DNA of 64,000 nt from Corynebacterium canis (GTDB lineage: Bacteria > Actinomycetota > Actinomycetes > Mycobacteriales > Mycobacteriaceae): contig NZ_CP047080.1 of assembly GCF_030408595.1 (NCBI RefSeq), positions 2,967,670-3,031,669 of the forward strand. The letters run 5' to 3'. The notes below the pieces were generated by a model that had not been told where the DNA came from, did not search any database, and saw nothing but the letters and a program-made list of their open reading frames with translations. Below are positions 11,836 to 19,924 of the stretch, piece after piece. The stretch's first letter is position 1. Each line of letters begins with the position of its first letter. A program made the translations under genes and the position numbers.

Positions 11836-11860
11836 CTAAGGTTGCCTGGGGTGGGGTCGG

Positions 11861-13363
11861 TTAGCCGCGGGCGAGATCGACGAAGCGAGAATAGTGCAGC
11901 TGGTGCGCGACTGGGATAGTGCCGATGGGGCCGCCACGGTGCTTGGCCACGATGATGTCCGCCTCGCCGAGGCGCTCGCTATCTTGATCTTGGGAGTCCG
12001 GGCGGTAGAGCAACATGACTATGTCCGCGTCCTGCTCCAGCGAACCGGATTCGCGCAGGTCCGCGACTTGGGGTTTTTTGTCGGTGCGGGATTCGGGGCC
12101 ACGGTTGAGCTGAGAGATAGCCACGAGGGGAACGTCCAGCTCCTTGGCTAAGAGTTTCAGCTGGCGGGAAAACTCCGAGACTTCCTGCTGGCGGGATTCC
12201 ACGCGTTTGCCGGAGCTCATGAGCTGGAGGTAGTCGACCACGATCATTTGGAGGTCGTATTGCTGCTTCAGGCGGCGGGCCTTGGAGCGGATCTCCATCA
12301 TGGTGAGGTTGGGGGAGTCGTCGATAAAAAGGGGGGCGTCTTCGATTTCGCCGGCGCGGTTGGCGAGCTTCGCCCATTCCTCATCGGTCATGCGGCCGCC
12401 GCGCATATCCGAAAGCTTCACCGAGGATTCGGCGGACAGCAGCCGGAACATAATCTCTACCTTGGACATTTCGAGGGAGAAGATCACGGAAGCCTTGCGT
12501 TCCTTGATCGAACACGCGCGCATAAAGTCGAGGGCTATTGTGGATTTACCCACGCCTGGGCGCGCGGCGACGATGATCATTTGCCCACCGTGGAAACCAT
12601 TGGTCAGGTGATCAAGGTCCGCGAATCCCGTGGGGATGCCGGTGGCAAGCCCGCCGTCCGCGGCGATCTTATCCAGCTCGTCCATGGTGGGCTGGAGGAT
12701 ATCCGCGAGGATGGAGTAATCCTCCGAAACCTTTTTCTGCGCGATGGCGAAGACTTCTTGCTGCGCCATGTCCACCACGGCGTCAACCTCGGCGCCTTCC
12801 GTGCCCTCGTAGCCGAGCTGAACAATGCGCGTACCTGCGTCGACAAGGCGGCGGAGCACCGCCTTTTCCGCCACAATCTCCGCGTAATAGCGCGCGTTCG
12901 CCGCCGTGGGCACGATTTGAAACAGCGTGTGCAGATAGGGCGCACCGCCCACGCGTTCAAGGTCATTATGGCGATCGAGGCGGCCAGCGACAATAACGGG
13001 GTCTACCTCTTTGTTATCGCTAAAAAGATCCAGGATCGCCTTGTAGATCAATTGATGCGCCGGGCGGTAGAAGTCCTCCGGGGTGAGTTCTTCAATAATG
13101 TCTGTGATGGCGGCCTGGCTCATCAGCATAGCCCCTAAAACGCCCTGCTCAGCCTCGTTATCGTGCGGCGGCTGGCGGCCAAACTCCCGGTTCGGAGGAT
13201 TCGGTGGGCCGCCCGGTTGGTAGTACTGCGCACGCGATCCGCTCACATCTCGGGCGAATGCCGGGGTGGGCAGCGCCATATCTGCAGCATCGTCGTAGGG
13301 GTAACTCGGCGGCGGTGGTGGAAGGTAGTCGTCGTCAAAGCTGGCGTTCAGTGAATCACTCAT
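11861..13363 (-). CDS. dnaB: Replicative DNA helicase DnaB
   Basis: 500 residues. A Pro/Tyr-rich N-terminal extension of ~65 residues precedes the DnaB N-terminal helical domain (HDNEAEQGVLGAMLMSQ), then the RecA-like ATPase with Walker A ARPGVGKST near residue 270, Walker B MIVVDYLQLM, and the AISQLNRGPESR element. No intein interrupts it, unlike some mycobacterial dnaB genes. It is the hexameric 5'-3' helicase of the replication fork. In actinobacteria it commonly follows rpsF-ssb-rplI, but here a two-component system, the secreted-protein gene and a DnaA-box cluster lie between rplI and dnaB. Confidence 0.97.
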   Translation of the reverse strand: MSDSLNASFDDDYLPPPPPSYPYDDAADMALPTPAFARDVSGSRAQYYQPGGPPNPPNREFGRQPPHDNEAEQGVLGAMLMSQAAITDIIEELTPEDFYRPAHQLIYKAILDLFSDNKEVDPVIVAGRLDRHNDLERVGGAPYLHTLFQIVPTAANARYYAEIVAEKAVLRRLVDAGTRIVQLGYEGTEGAEVDAVVDMAQQEVFAIAQKKVSEDYSILADILQPTMDELDKIAADGGLATGIPTGFADLDHLTNGFHGGQMIIVAARPGVGKSTIALDFMRACSIKERKASVIFSLEMSKVEIMFRLLSAESSVKLSDMRGGRMTDEEWAKLANRAGEIEDAPLFIDDSPNLTMMEIRSKARRLKQQYDLQMIVVDYLQLMSSGKRVESRQQEVSEFSRQLKLLAKELDVPLVAISQLNRGPESRTDKKPQVADLRESGSLEQDADIVMLLYRPDSQDQDSERLGEADIIVAKHRGGPIGTIPVAHQLHYSRFVDLARG

Positions 13364-13450
13364 TGACCAGCTCCTTTATCGCTTGCAACCGGGGTTATTC
13401 GGACGCCAATATCCACGATACGTTCTGCGAGTATAACGAAGCCACGATTG

Positions 13451-13470
13451 TGTGGGTCAATTGGCCCACA
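13451..13470. promoter_or_regulatory. 20-bp near-perfect palindrome between dnaB and secreted-protein gene
   Basis: TGTGGGTCAATTGGCCCACA matches its reverse complement at 18 of 20 positions. It sits in the 209-bp divergent region, about 90 nt from the dnaB start and 100 nt from the secreted-protein start. It could be an operator for either gene; the cognate regulator is unknown. Confidence 0.35.
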
Positions 13471-13487
13471 TATGAGCTCTCCGCAAC

Positions 13488-13528
13488 CTTCACACAATCT
13501 TCACAGAAGCAACCGTTGATGCTTCACA
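13488..13528 (+). promoter_or_regulatory. CTTCACA repeats, candidate response-regulator site
   Basis: CTTCACA occurs at 13488-13494, 13499-13505 and 13522-13528, with start offsets of 11 and 23 nt, that is about one and two helical turns. OmpR/PhoB-type regulators bind such phased direct repeats. A gene pair of that class lies just beyond the downstream gene, so it is the natural candidate to act here. The role is inferred. Confidence 0.4.
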
Positions 13529-13572
13529 TTCAGGGTGTTGATTAGGAGGTACACCAAGAAAGGAGCTTCACT

Positions 13573-14349
13573 ATGAAGAAACTGCACTCCCGTGTAGCAC
13601 TGATCGCCGCTGGAATTCTCGCCGCTGGGGCGCTGGCCATGCCAACCTATGCGCTGGCCACCAACATCAGCACGTCCGCAACCTCGAGCACCTCCACCAC
13701 CGATGCAAATAAGGATTCGAACACGGGGGACGCGGGTAAGCCGCAGCGTCCGGGCAAGATTGACTTCTCCTCCGACGAAAATCTCTCCGAGGTCGGCGAG
13801 AACTTCCGCATGACCCGCGACCTCTACACCGCGATCGCGGAGCACTACGAGGAGTCCACCCTGTTTGAGCGGTTCGATAAGAACGGCGGCCCGGGCCGCG
13901 GCGGCGGTGGGCCCGAGCGCTCCGATGCTCCGCAGGGTGAGCAGCGCCCCGAAGGCGGCCCTGATGGCGGCGGCGCTCCGGACGAGCAGCACATGCCCGG
14001 CACCTATGAGAACGCGGACGTGCAAAAGCGCTACGACGAGCTGTTAAAGCGCGCCAAGACGTCGCTGGATGAGGCTTACAAGGTGGCCATTGAGGCGGAG
14101 GAATACAATATCGCCGCCGTGGACAAGGCCCTCGAATCCACCGATTCCGCGGAAACCAAGGAGGCCTTGGAACGCCTTCGCGGTGCCGCCGAAAAGCACC
14201 TTGACCGCTTTACCCTCGCCGCCAACGGGGAAACCGTAGAGGATGAACGTCCTCAAGACGGGAAGCGCGGCAAGGGTGAGAAGCGCCAGCAGGAGGATAC
14301 CAGCCAGGACAGCACGACTGAACAGCCTTCCACCGAGCGCTCCAGCTAG
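13573..14349 (+). CDS. Secreted DUF2202-like (ferritin-like) protein
   Basis: 258 residues. A Sec signal peptide (KK, then a hydrophobic stretch and MPTYALA) covers about residues 1-28, followed by a Ser/Thr-rich linker. DENLSEVGENFRMTRDLYTAIAE (residues ~76-98) and YDELLKRAKTSLDEAYKV through KHLDRFTL (~158-218) resemble the first and last helical parts of DUF2202 ferritin-like domains. The middle, where family members carry a SEQ-H motif, is replaced by a Gly/Pro-rich segment (~107-140), although EQHM follows it. The charged C-terminal tail is disordered. It has strong ribosome-binding sites (AGGAGG and AAAGGAG). It converges on the histidine kinase gene. Metal binding is uncertain. Confidence 0.7.
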   Translation: MKKLHSRVALIAAGILAAGALAMPTYALATNISTSATSSTSTTDANKDSNTGDAGKPQRPGKIDFSSDENLSEVGENFRMTRDLYTAIAEHYEESTLFERFDKNGGPGRGGGGPERSDAPQGEQRPEGGPDGGGAPDEQHMPGTYENADVQKRYDELLKRAKTSLDEAYKVAIEAEEYNIAAVDKALESTDSAETKEALERLRGAAEKHLDRFTLAANGETVEDERPQDGKRGKGEKRQQEDTSQDSTTEQPSTERSS

Positions 14350-15422
14350 GAGGTAGCCGCGGTTGGCAATTCGAGGGTAAAGGTGGTGCCTTTTCCTAGC
14401 CCCTCAGATGCCGCCGTGAGTTCGCCATTCATGCCGCGCATGAGTTGGCGGGCGATGGTGAGGCCCACCCCGGATCCTTCGGAGTGGGCGACACCGTCGC
14501 TGACCCGATAGAAACGTTCGAAAATACGCTCTAGGTCTTCGCTGGCGATGCCGATGCCGGTATCGCGGACGTGTATGCGCGCCACATTTCCCGAGGCTTC
14601 ACCGATAAGGGTGATCTTGCCACCGGGAGGTGTGGCGCGTAGTGCATTTCCGATCAGGTTTGTGAGCACCTGGGTGATGCGATCGGCGTCCCCAGATACG
14701 GCGGGGAAATAGCCGGTGCGGGAGAGGGCAATGTTGGCATCTTCGGCCTGCACAGCGAAGCGGGCGAGCACGGCGTCGATAAGCTGTTCTAACGCTACGG
14801 TGTCGAGGCGAATGCGGATGCGGCCTTCTTGGGCGCGGGAAAGGGCCGTGAGGTCGTCGCTAAGCCGGCGAAGCCTGCGCACCTCGGCGCTGATTAGGCT
14901 CAAACGTTCGGGGTCGCAGGCGAGCACGCCATCGATCATTCCTTCGACGTTGCCGTCGATGACCGTGAGGGGGGTGCGCATTTCGTGGGCGACCTCGCCG
15001 ATCAGCCGCATGCGCGTCGCTTCAACCTCCGCCAACGCCTCGCCGAGGGCATTAATGTCTTCGGCCAAGATTGCTAATTCCGGCTCGTTAGGGATGTCCA
15101 CGCGGTAGCCGTAGTCGCCGCGCGCCATCGCCCCCGCCGCCGCGCTTACCGTTTCCAATGGGCGCAGCAATTGACGTGCGAGAATAATGCCCAAAAACGC
15201 GGCGAGGAGCACCCCGATCGCGGTGCCTAGGAACAGGGTGTTGGTAAGCGTGGCGGAGAAGTTTTCACGCACCGCAGGTCCGCCGAAGTGTTCGGGAGGC
15301 TCGGGGCCGATGCGGCGGTCGAAGTCGCCGGGGGCCACGGACGCCACGACGCTAAACGTCACGATCGCGCCACACGCCACCACGAGGAGGTGCGAAAGCA
15401 CCAAACGCATCGATAGTTTCAT
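14346..15422 (-). CDS. Sensor histidine kinase of a two-component system
   Basis: 358 residues: a transmembrane helix at ~8-30, a short extracytoplasmic loop of ~30 residues rich in Pro, a second helix at ~62-82, a HAMP linker, HisKA with phospho-acceptor H147 (GEVAHEMRTPLTV), and an HATPase domain with N box (NLIGNALRATP), G1 (DTGIGI) and G2 (GSGVGLTI). The small sensor loop suggests that the signal is sensed in or near the membrane. It overlaps the response regulator gene upstream by 4 bp (ATGA), which indicates translational coupling. It may sense envelope or metal stress, but no specific ligand can be inferred. Confidence 0.93.
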   Translation of the reverse strand: MKLSMRLVLSHLLVVACGAIVTFSVVASVAPGDFDRRIGPEPPEHFGGPAVRENFSATLTNTLFLGTAIGVLLAAFLGIILARQLLRPLETVSAAAGAMARGDYGYRVDIPNEPELAILAEDINALGEALAEVEATRMRLIGEVAHEMRTPLTVIDGNVEGMIDGVLACDPERLSLISAEVRRLRRLSDDLTALSRAQEGRIRIRLDTVALEQLIDAVLARFAVQAEDANIALSRTGYFPAVSGDADRITQVLTNLIGNALRATPPGGKITLIGEASGNVARIHVRDTGIGIASEDLERIFERFYRVSDGVAHSEGSGVGLTIARQLMRGMNGELTAASEGLGKGTTFTLELPTAATS

Positions 15423-16096
15423 CGAGCATCGCCGCCAATGTACTTGTAGCCGACGCCGCGCACAGTTGCGATTATGCGTGGCGACGTCGCGTCGTCCCCA
15501 AGCACGTGCCGGATCGTCCGTATATGCACGTCCACGACGCGTTCATCGCCGAAAAAATCGTATCCCCACACAGATTCTAAAAGCTGCGCGCGGGAGAACA
15601 CGCGGCCGGGGGACTCGGCGAGCGCGGCGAGGAGGTCAAAATCGAGGGCGCTAAGCTGCACGGGTTTGCCTTCGAGCAATACCTCGCGGCGGGCCGTATC
15701 CACGCGAAGCAGCGAGGTATCGGTGGCTGCTGCTGGGCGATTACGGCGCAGCACTGCCTTGACGCGGGCGATCACCTCGCGCGGGCTAAACGGCTTGGTG
15801 ATGTAATCGTCCGCGCCGACGCCAAGGCCGACGAGGATATCGGTCTCATCCGTGCGAGCCGTAACCAAAATCACAAATGCGCTGGACTGTGCTCGGATTC
15901 GCCGCAGCACCTCGAGGCCATCAACATCGGGGAGGCCGATATCCAACAACACGAGTTCGGGGGGCCACTCGGAGATAGTTTCGAGCGCCTCCTGGGCGGT
16001 GCCGGCCTGCCGAACCTGGAAGTTTTCTTGCTGCAGGTAGGCGACGAGCACGTCGCGGATGCCGGGTTCATCGTCCACCACCAGAATACGATCCAT
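15419..16096 (-). CDS. OmpR/PhoB-family response regulator
   Basis: Start chosen at 16096 (MDRILVVDDEPGIRDV), with AAAGGA 8 nt upstream; the longer frame adds 19 unlikely residues. The 225-residue protein has a receiver domain with acidic pocket D8/D9, phospho-acceptor D52 (LLDIGLPDVDG) and the conserved Lys in YITKPFSPREV, then a winged-helix DNA-binding domain with the Trans_reg_C signature ending RTIRHVLG...TVRGVGYKY. It is paired with the overlapping kinase gene. The phased CTTCACA repeats upstream of the neighbouring secreted-protein gene are plausible targets. Confidence 0.93.
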   Translation of the reverse strand: MDRILVVDDEPGIRDVLVAYLQQENFQVRQAGTAQEALETISEWPPELVLLDIGLPDVDGLEVLRRIRAQSSAFVILVTARTDETDILVGLGVGADDYITKPFSPREVIARVKAVLRRNRPAAATDTSLLRVDTARREVLLEGKPVQLSALDFDLLAALAESPGRVFSRAQLLESVWGYDFFGDERVVDVHIRTIRHVLGDDATSPRIIATVRGVGYKYIGGDAR

Positions 16097-16183
16097 AGGG
16101 TCCTTTGTAACAAAGGTTGGGGTGCCGGCGGGCGATCGGGGAGCGGTGAACAACGCGCCAAAAGATAACGCTTTGCCAACAAT

Positions 16184-16375
16184 TTATCCACGGTGTTACG
16201 GAGTTATCCACAGGCAGCGCACAAACATTCACATGGCGCGTCCAGCCTGTGGATAACTATGTGGATAGGGTGTGAAAAACGCTGTGAAAAACGCTCCGAA
16301 ATACCCCCGCTGACCTGCGCTTTTCCCAACTTTATCATTGTTATCCACAGTCACATGTGAAACATTTGTGGAAAA
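16184..16375. other. Cluster of six DnaA boxes
   Basis: Boxes on the plus strand: TTATCCACG 16184-16192, TTATCCACA 16204-16212 and TTATCCACA 16341-16349. Boxes on the minus strand (read here as TGTGGATAA-like): 16248-16256 (perfect), 16260-16268 (one change) and 16367-16375 (TGTGGAAAA, one change). Two weaker TGTGAAAAA repeats lie between them. Three perfect and three near-perfect 9-mers in 192 bp are far beyond chance. Gene context puts this outside the usual dnaA-dnaN oriC, so DnaA titration or replication control is the likely role. Confidence 0.75.
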
Positions 16376-16417
16376 CCTCCAGTTCACGTGGAATTTGGGC
16401 TCCCGAAGGCAGAAAAT

Positions 16418-16481
16418 CACATGCGGCCCCACCCACAACCCCCAATGAAAAATCGGGGTCTGTGGACTGGGGCCGCATGTG
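16418..16481. terminator. Long nested hairpin downstream of rplI
   Basis: Perfect 14-bp arms CACATGCGGCCCCA (16418-16431) and TGGGGCCGCATGTG (16468-16481) enclose further complementary segments (CCACA/TGTGG, CCCC/GGGG) and a small AATGAAAAAT loop. It lies about 50 nt beyond the rplI stop on the minus strand and is followed there by GATTTTCTG, so it may terminate the rpsF-ssb-rplI unit. The uridine run is weak. Confidence 0.5.
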
Positions 16482-16531
16482 TGCTGTTGTCGTTGGGCTA
16501 ACCTCAGTTAGCCGCCGTCGTCTGGCGTGTG

Positions 16532-16984
16532 TTACGCAGCGACGACCTCAAAGTTCACCGTGGCTGCGATGTTGTCATGCAGTTTTACGTTGACTTGGTA
16601 CTTGCCGGTGCTCTTCACGTGAGCCTTCGGCAACTCGATGGAACGCTTGTCCAAAGTCGGGCCGCCAGCCTTCTTGACTGCAGCCGCAACATCGTCCGCC
16701 TTGACGGAACCAAACAGTTTGCCGCTATCGGCGGAACGAACTGCGATGGTCACGCCTTCCAGCGCCTCGAGTTGTGCCTTCACCTCGCGTGCGTGATCAA
16801 GGTCGCGGATAGCGCGAGCTTCCTGGGCACGCTTGATGCCCTCAACCTGCTTTTCAGCGCCGCGGGTCGCAACAATGGCGAGGCCGCGGGGAAGCAGGTA
16901 GTTACGTCCATAGCCGGCCTTGACCTCGACGATGTCGCCGGGGACACCGAGATTGTCAACGGCGGCGGTGAGGATCAGTTTCAT
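16532..16984 (-). CDS. rplI: 50S ribosomal protein bL9
   Basis: Start set at 16984 ([17 protein letters not shown]); the longer frame adds 16 residues unlike bL9. 150 residues, with the N-terminal RNA-binding domain containing the diagnostic [16 protein letters not shown], a central charged helix, and a C-terminal domain. It binds domain V of 23S rRNA. It lies downstream of ssb and rpsF on the same strand. rpsR is not between them, which fits corynebacteria, where rpsR lies elsewhere. Confidence 0.97.
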   Translation of the reverse strand: MKLILTAAVDNLGVPGDIVEVKAGYGRNYLLPRGLAIVATRGAEKQVEGIKRAQEARAIRDLDHAREVKAQLEALEGVTIAVRSADSGKLFGSVKADDVAAAVKKAGGPTLDKRSIELPKAHVKSTGKYQVNVKLHDNIAATVNFEVVAA

Positions 16985-17084
16985 GATCCCTGCCTTTCGT
17001 TGTACATACCGCTGCGCTTTGTTCAAGCGCAACGAGGAAAACTAACAGTTGATCTGGGGTGAGGAATAACCCTCACGCACCTGA

Positions 17085-17705
17085 TTAGAACGGCGGTTCA
17101 TCATCTGCAGGACCGTATCCACCAGCTGCCGGTGCGGAATTCCACGGATCGTTATCAGGGGCCGCGGTGCTGCCACCGAAACCACCTTGCTGTTGACTTT
17201 GCTGCTGCTGGCCACCGCCGCCGCCAAAGCCACCAAAACCGCCTTGGTTTTGCTGGGGTGCCTGCTGCTGTTGGGCAGGTGCACCGCCGCCTTGGCTAGC
17301 GCCCTGGCCACCGCCATAACCACCCTGGCCACCACCACGTTGAACGCGGTTGACTTGGGCGGTTGCGAAGCTCAGGGAGGGACCAACCTCATCAACTTCG
17401 ATCTCGAACACGCTACGCCGATCGCCCTCGCGGGTTTCAAACGAGCGCTGCCGGAGCCGACCGTACACAATCACACGCATGCCCTTGGTCAAGGACTCGG
17501 CGACGTTTTCCGCCGCCTGCCGCCACACATTGCATGTCAAATACATGGCTTCGCCGTCGTCCCACTGATTTGTTTGCCGGTTAAACCGACGTGGGGTAGA
17601 GGCGATTCGGAAGTTCGCAACCGCCGCCCCGGAAGGGGTGAAGCGGAGTTCTGGGTCGGCGACAAGATTGCCTACGACCGTGATTGTGGTTTCTCCCTGT
17701 GCCAT
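17085..17705 (-). CDS. ssb: Single-stranded DNA-binding protein
   Basis: Start set at 17705 ([20 protein letters not shown]), giving 206 residues; the extra 23 upstream residues in the long frame are not family-like. The OB fold spans residues 1-~110. A Gly/Gln-rich low-complexity linker follows (~112-190), and the C-terminal tip DDEPPF is the acidic peptide used to recruit replication and repair proteins. It acts as a tetramer coating single-stranded DNA. It is co-oriented with rpsF upstream (108 nt gap) and rplI downstream. Confidence 0.97.
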   Translation of the reverse strand: MAQGETTITVVGNLVADPELRFTPSGAAVANFRIASTPRRFNRQTNQWDDGEAMYLTCNVWRQAAENVAESLTKGMRVIVYGRLRQRSFETREGDRRSVFEIEVDEVGPSLSFATAQVNRVQRGGGQGGYGGGQGASQGGGAPAQQQQAPQQNQGGFGGFGGGGGQQQQSQQQGGFGGSTAAPDNDPWNSAPAAGGYGPADDEPPF

Positions 17706-17813
17706 GGCTTGAGCTGCCTTTCTGTGCGACGTATGCAGTGAATGCTGTGTGGATGCAGTGTTTTCACAAGGCAAAAGCGATAATAGTACTATCGTTGCCC
17801 GCTGTGTCGCTGA

Positions 17814-18101
17814 TTAGCGGTCGCTGCGCAGAACCTTGGTACGAAGAACGGTATCGCTGAGGTTCAGCAGACGATCAAGTTCGAGCACCGTAGCGGACTC
17901 GCACTTGAGGTCGACGACAGCGTAAATGCCTTCTTCTTGCTTGTTGATAGGGTAGCTGAGCTTGCGCTTCGGCCAAATATCAACCTTTTCCACGGCGCCG
18001 TTTTCCTTGCGAACAACATCGAGGAACTTGTCTAGGGACGGGGCAACAGTGCGTTCATCCTGATTCGGATCAAGGATGATCATGATTTCGTATTGACGCA
18101 C
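17814..18101 (-). CDS. rpsF: 30S ribosomal protein bS6
   Basis: bS6 with the family core [17 protein letters not shown] and the C-terminal [19 protein letters not shown]. Three in-frame starts exist: GTG at 18113, ATG at 18110 and GTG at 18101. The first two are within 2 nt of the AGGAGG ribosome-binding site, while GTG at 18101 has 11-nt spacing and gives the family-like N terminus MRQYEIMII, so it is chosen (95 residues). It sits first in rpsF-ssb-rplI and has a structured leader. Confidence 0.92.
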   Translation of the reverse strand: MRQYEIMIILDPNQDERTVAPSLDKFLDVVRKENGAVEKVDIWPKRKLSYPINKQEEGIYAVVDLKCESATVLELDRLLNLSDTVLRTKVLRSDR

Positions 18102-18141
18102 GGACCTCATCACCTCCTGTGGTCTAGAAATTCTTAGTCGG

Positions 18142-18187
18142 CCACGCCCCGATGGCGTGGCAGGAGGGTCGTTGCGTCAGCAACCCT
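18142..18187 (-). promoter_or_regulatory. Structured rpsF leader (two hairpins)
   Basis: Just upstream of the rpsF ribosome-binding site the minus strand folds into GTTGC-TGAC-GCAAC (18171-18184) and CCACGCC-ATCGG-GGCGTGG (18142-18160), the latter followed by CCGACTAAG. Many bacteria have an S6:S18-binding leader motif here that represses the operon when S6 is in excess. This may be the corynebacterial form, but the match to the published motif was judged only by position and a hairpin with CCG nearby. Confidence 0.35.
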
Positions 18188-18208
18188 TCAAAGGTACCCC
18201 ACAACCAC

Positions 18209-18403
18209 CTAAGACAAAAATAATGTTGCCCAAAACACCGCAATAGTCACCGGAATCACTGTGATCAATACGATCGCGGCGATAAACAACCCCCAGATCT
18301 GCACCGGCCGTTTCTTATACATAAAGCTGGCAAAGGACCCGCCAAAGCACAGAAACCCCAAGAAAACACTCGAAATCGTGACAATCATGGACATGTTAGA
18401 CAT
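18209..18403 (-). CDS. Small two-helix membrane protein
   Basis: 64 residues, almost entirely two hydrophobic helices (about 6-28 and 36-62) joined by a basic turn (MYKKRPVQ), so the loop is probably cytoplasmic. It overlaps the end of the upstream GT87 gene by 8 bp and reads in the same direction, which supports translation and a shared operon. No known family is recognised. A role tied to the membrane glycosyltransferase or PBP upstream is possible from context only. Confidence 0.6.
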   Translation of the reverse strand: MSNMSMIVTISSVFLGFLCFGGSFASFMYKKRPVQIWGLFIAAIVLITVIPVTIAVFWATLFLS

Positions 18404-19859
18404 GCGACGTGCTCCTTGCTACAAACGGTCCCGCGAGCGGGTCTTGGCCGCCATGTGCCTCCAATACGGGGTCCACGCTCCGGCCCCACAGCTGGCGCAG
18501 GACGAGTACCGTCAACGCCAATAGCAAACCGCCGCGGATGAGTATCACGACGTCGAGAAGCTCATGGTTAATGCCTTTATCTTCAACGCCCAGCATATGC
18601 CACATCAGAATCGGCCAAACCGCAGCCTCCGCGCACATCCAGCACCAGGCCAGCCGCCAGCGCGGAACGGCCAACACCACGAGCGGCACCAGCCACAGCG
18701 AATATTGCGGGCTCCACACCTTATTGGTCATCAGGAATGCCACCACAATCAGCATCGCCAGCTCCGCCACGCGCGGCTGCTTCGGGCTCTTAAGCCCCGC
18801 GTACAGGATCAGCACGCAGCAGAACACGAAGGCGGCCAGGCTCACCGCATTGAGGATCGCCGAGCTGCCCGGAGCGTCGAAACCCTGCCAGCCCGTCACC
18901 CGCGACACCACGGCATACACGGTGGTGCCCTCCCAGCCGCGACGTTGATTCAGGCGGAAGAACTCCGCCCAACCTGCCGGGGCGAGGATAATCAGCGGCA
19001 CGTTCACCACCAGCCATGCGATGCAGGCGCCGGCAAGGAGTTTCAGCCACGCGCCCAACCTGCGGTAGCGCAACGCCAGCGCCAGGTACGCCCCAAGCAG
19101 GAAGATTGGCCACAATTTGAACGCGCATCCGAGGCCGATCCAGACGCCCGCCCGCCAGAGCTTGCCCTTTTTTACCGCAAGCATGGCCGCAACGGTCAGC
19201 GCGATCGAGGGCGTGTCAAAGTTGGTAAAAGCGTGCACCGCCACCAGCGGGGAGGCGGCCATAAGCACCGTGTCCCACACCCGATTGCCGGTAAGCTCGC
19301 GCACCATAATCACTGCTAGGAGCCAGAACGTGGTCAGCGCCAGCGCGGTGATAATAAAGTACAGGCCCGCCTCCGGCAGCGTGTGGCCGGGCGCGATATG
19401 GTCCAGCAGGGGATAGGTAAAGCGGGTGATCGTGGCGTTAATCCATTGGAACAAACCTGCGAGGACCGGGTATTCCATAAAGCGGACCACGCCGTCCTCG
19501 ACCCACGAATAAAAGTACGGAACCGCGCCTTGGTCGAGCCCTTCCGCGCCATACAGCGGAACGATATCGTTGTAGCACGCGGAGAGATATTGTCGACGCC
19601 CCGACCAATCCAGCTGCACGCCCCAGTCAACGCGCGTGCCCACCATGCAATTCGCCTTGGTAAAGAACCCGGCACCGAGAAACAGCAGGGCCGTAATGAT
19701 CAGGGTGCGCTGGGGCGTAAAGAAGCGGGCGCGACCGATGGCGGCGAAGCGCCCCATGGGTCCGCCAAGGAATTCCACGAAACTCTGCGCAGCGGGTTCG
19801 GTGTGGGCTGGCTGCACTCTGTGGGTATCACGATCCAGGATCGATGTTTGGGTTTTCAT
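18396..19859 (-). CDS. GT87-type polyprenyl-phosphate mannosyltransferase-like membrane protein
   Basis: 487 residues with ~10-12 transmembrane helices. Its position downstream of ponA and upstream of rpsF matches mycobacterial Rv0051, a GT87/DUF2029-like protein of the GT-C fold. GT-C enzymes take sugars from polyprenyl-phosphate donors on the outer face of the membrane to build lipoglycans; an extracytoplasmic loop after the first helix (YNDIVPLYGAEGL) carries an Asp that could be catalytic. The exact product is unknown. It lies 65 nt downstream of ponA and overlaps a small membrane-protein gene. Confidence 0.75.
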   Translation of the reverse strand: MKTQTSILDRDTHRVQPAHTEPAAQSFVEFLGGPMGRFAAIGRARFFTPQRTLIITALLFLGAGFFTKANCMVGTRVDWGVQLDWSGRRQYLSACYNDIVPLYGAEGLDQGAVPYFYSWVEDGVVRFMEYPVLAGLFQWINATITRFTYPLLDHIAPGHTLPEAGLYFIITALALTTFWLLAVIMVRELTGNRVWDTVLMAASPLVAVHAFTNFDTPSIALTVAAMLAVKKGKLWRAGVWIGLGCAFKLWPIFLLGAYLALALRYRRLGAWLKLLAGACIAWLVVNVPLIILAPAGWAEFFRLNQRRGWEGTTVYAVVSRVTGWQGFDAPGSSAILNAVSLAAFVFCCVLILYAGLKSPKQPRVAELAMLIVVAFLMTNKVWSPQYSLWLVPLVVLAVPRWRLAWCWMCAEAAVWPILMWHMLGVEDKGINHELLDVVILIRGGLLLALTVLVLRQLWGRSVDPVLEAHGGQDPLAGPFVARSTSHV

Positions 19860-19924
19860 GGAACTCCGATGGCGTAGAACGGACGGGGCGAAGCAAAACC
19901 CCGTCCGTGTTGTGTGTCTGTGAA

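Larger units (their letters stand above)
16097..16531. other. Intergenic region with DnaA-box cluster and long hairpin
   Basis: These 435 nt separate the response regulator gene from rplI and hold no convincing coding sequence. They contain six DnaA boxes (16184-16375), a tandem repeat of TGTGAAAAACGC (16271-16294), a perfect TCACATGTGA palindrome (16351-16360), and a long nested inverted repeat (16418-16481). Confidence 0.75.
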
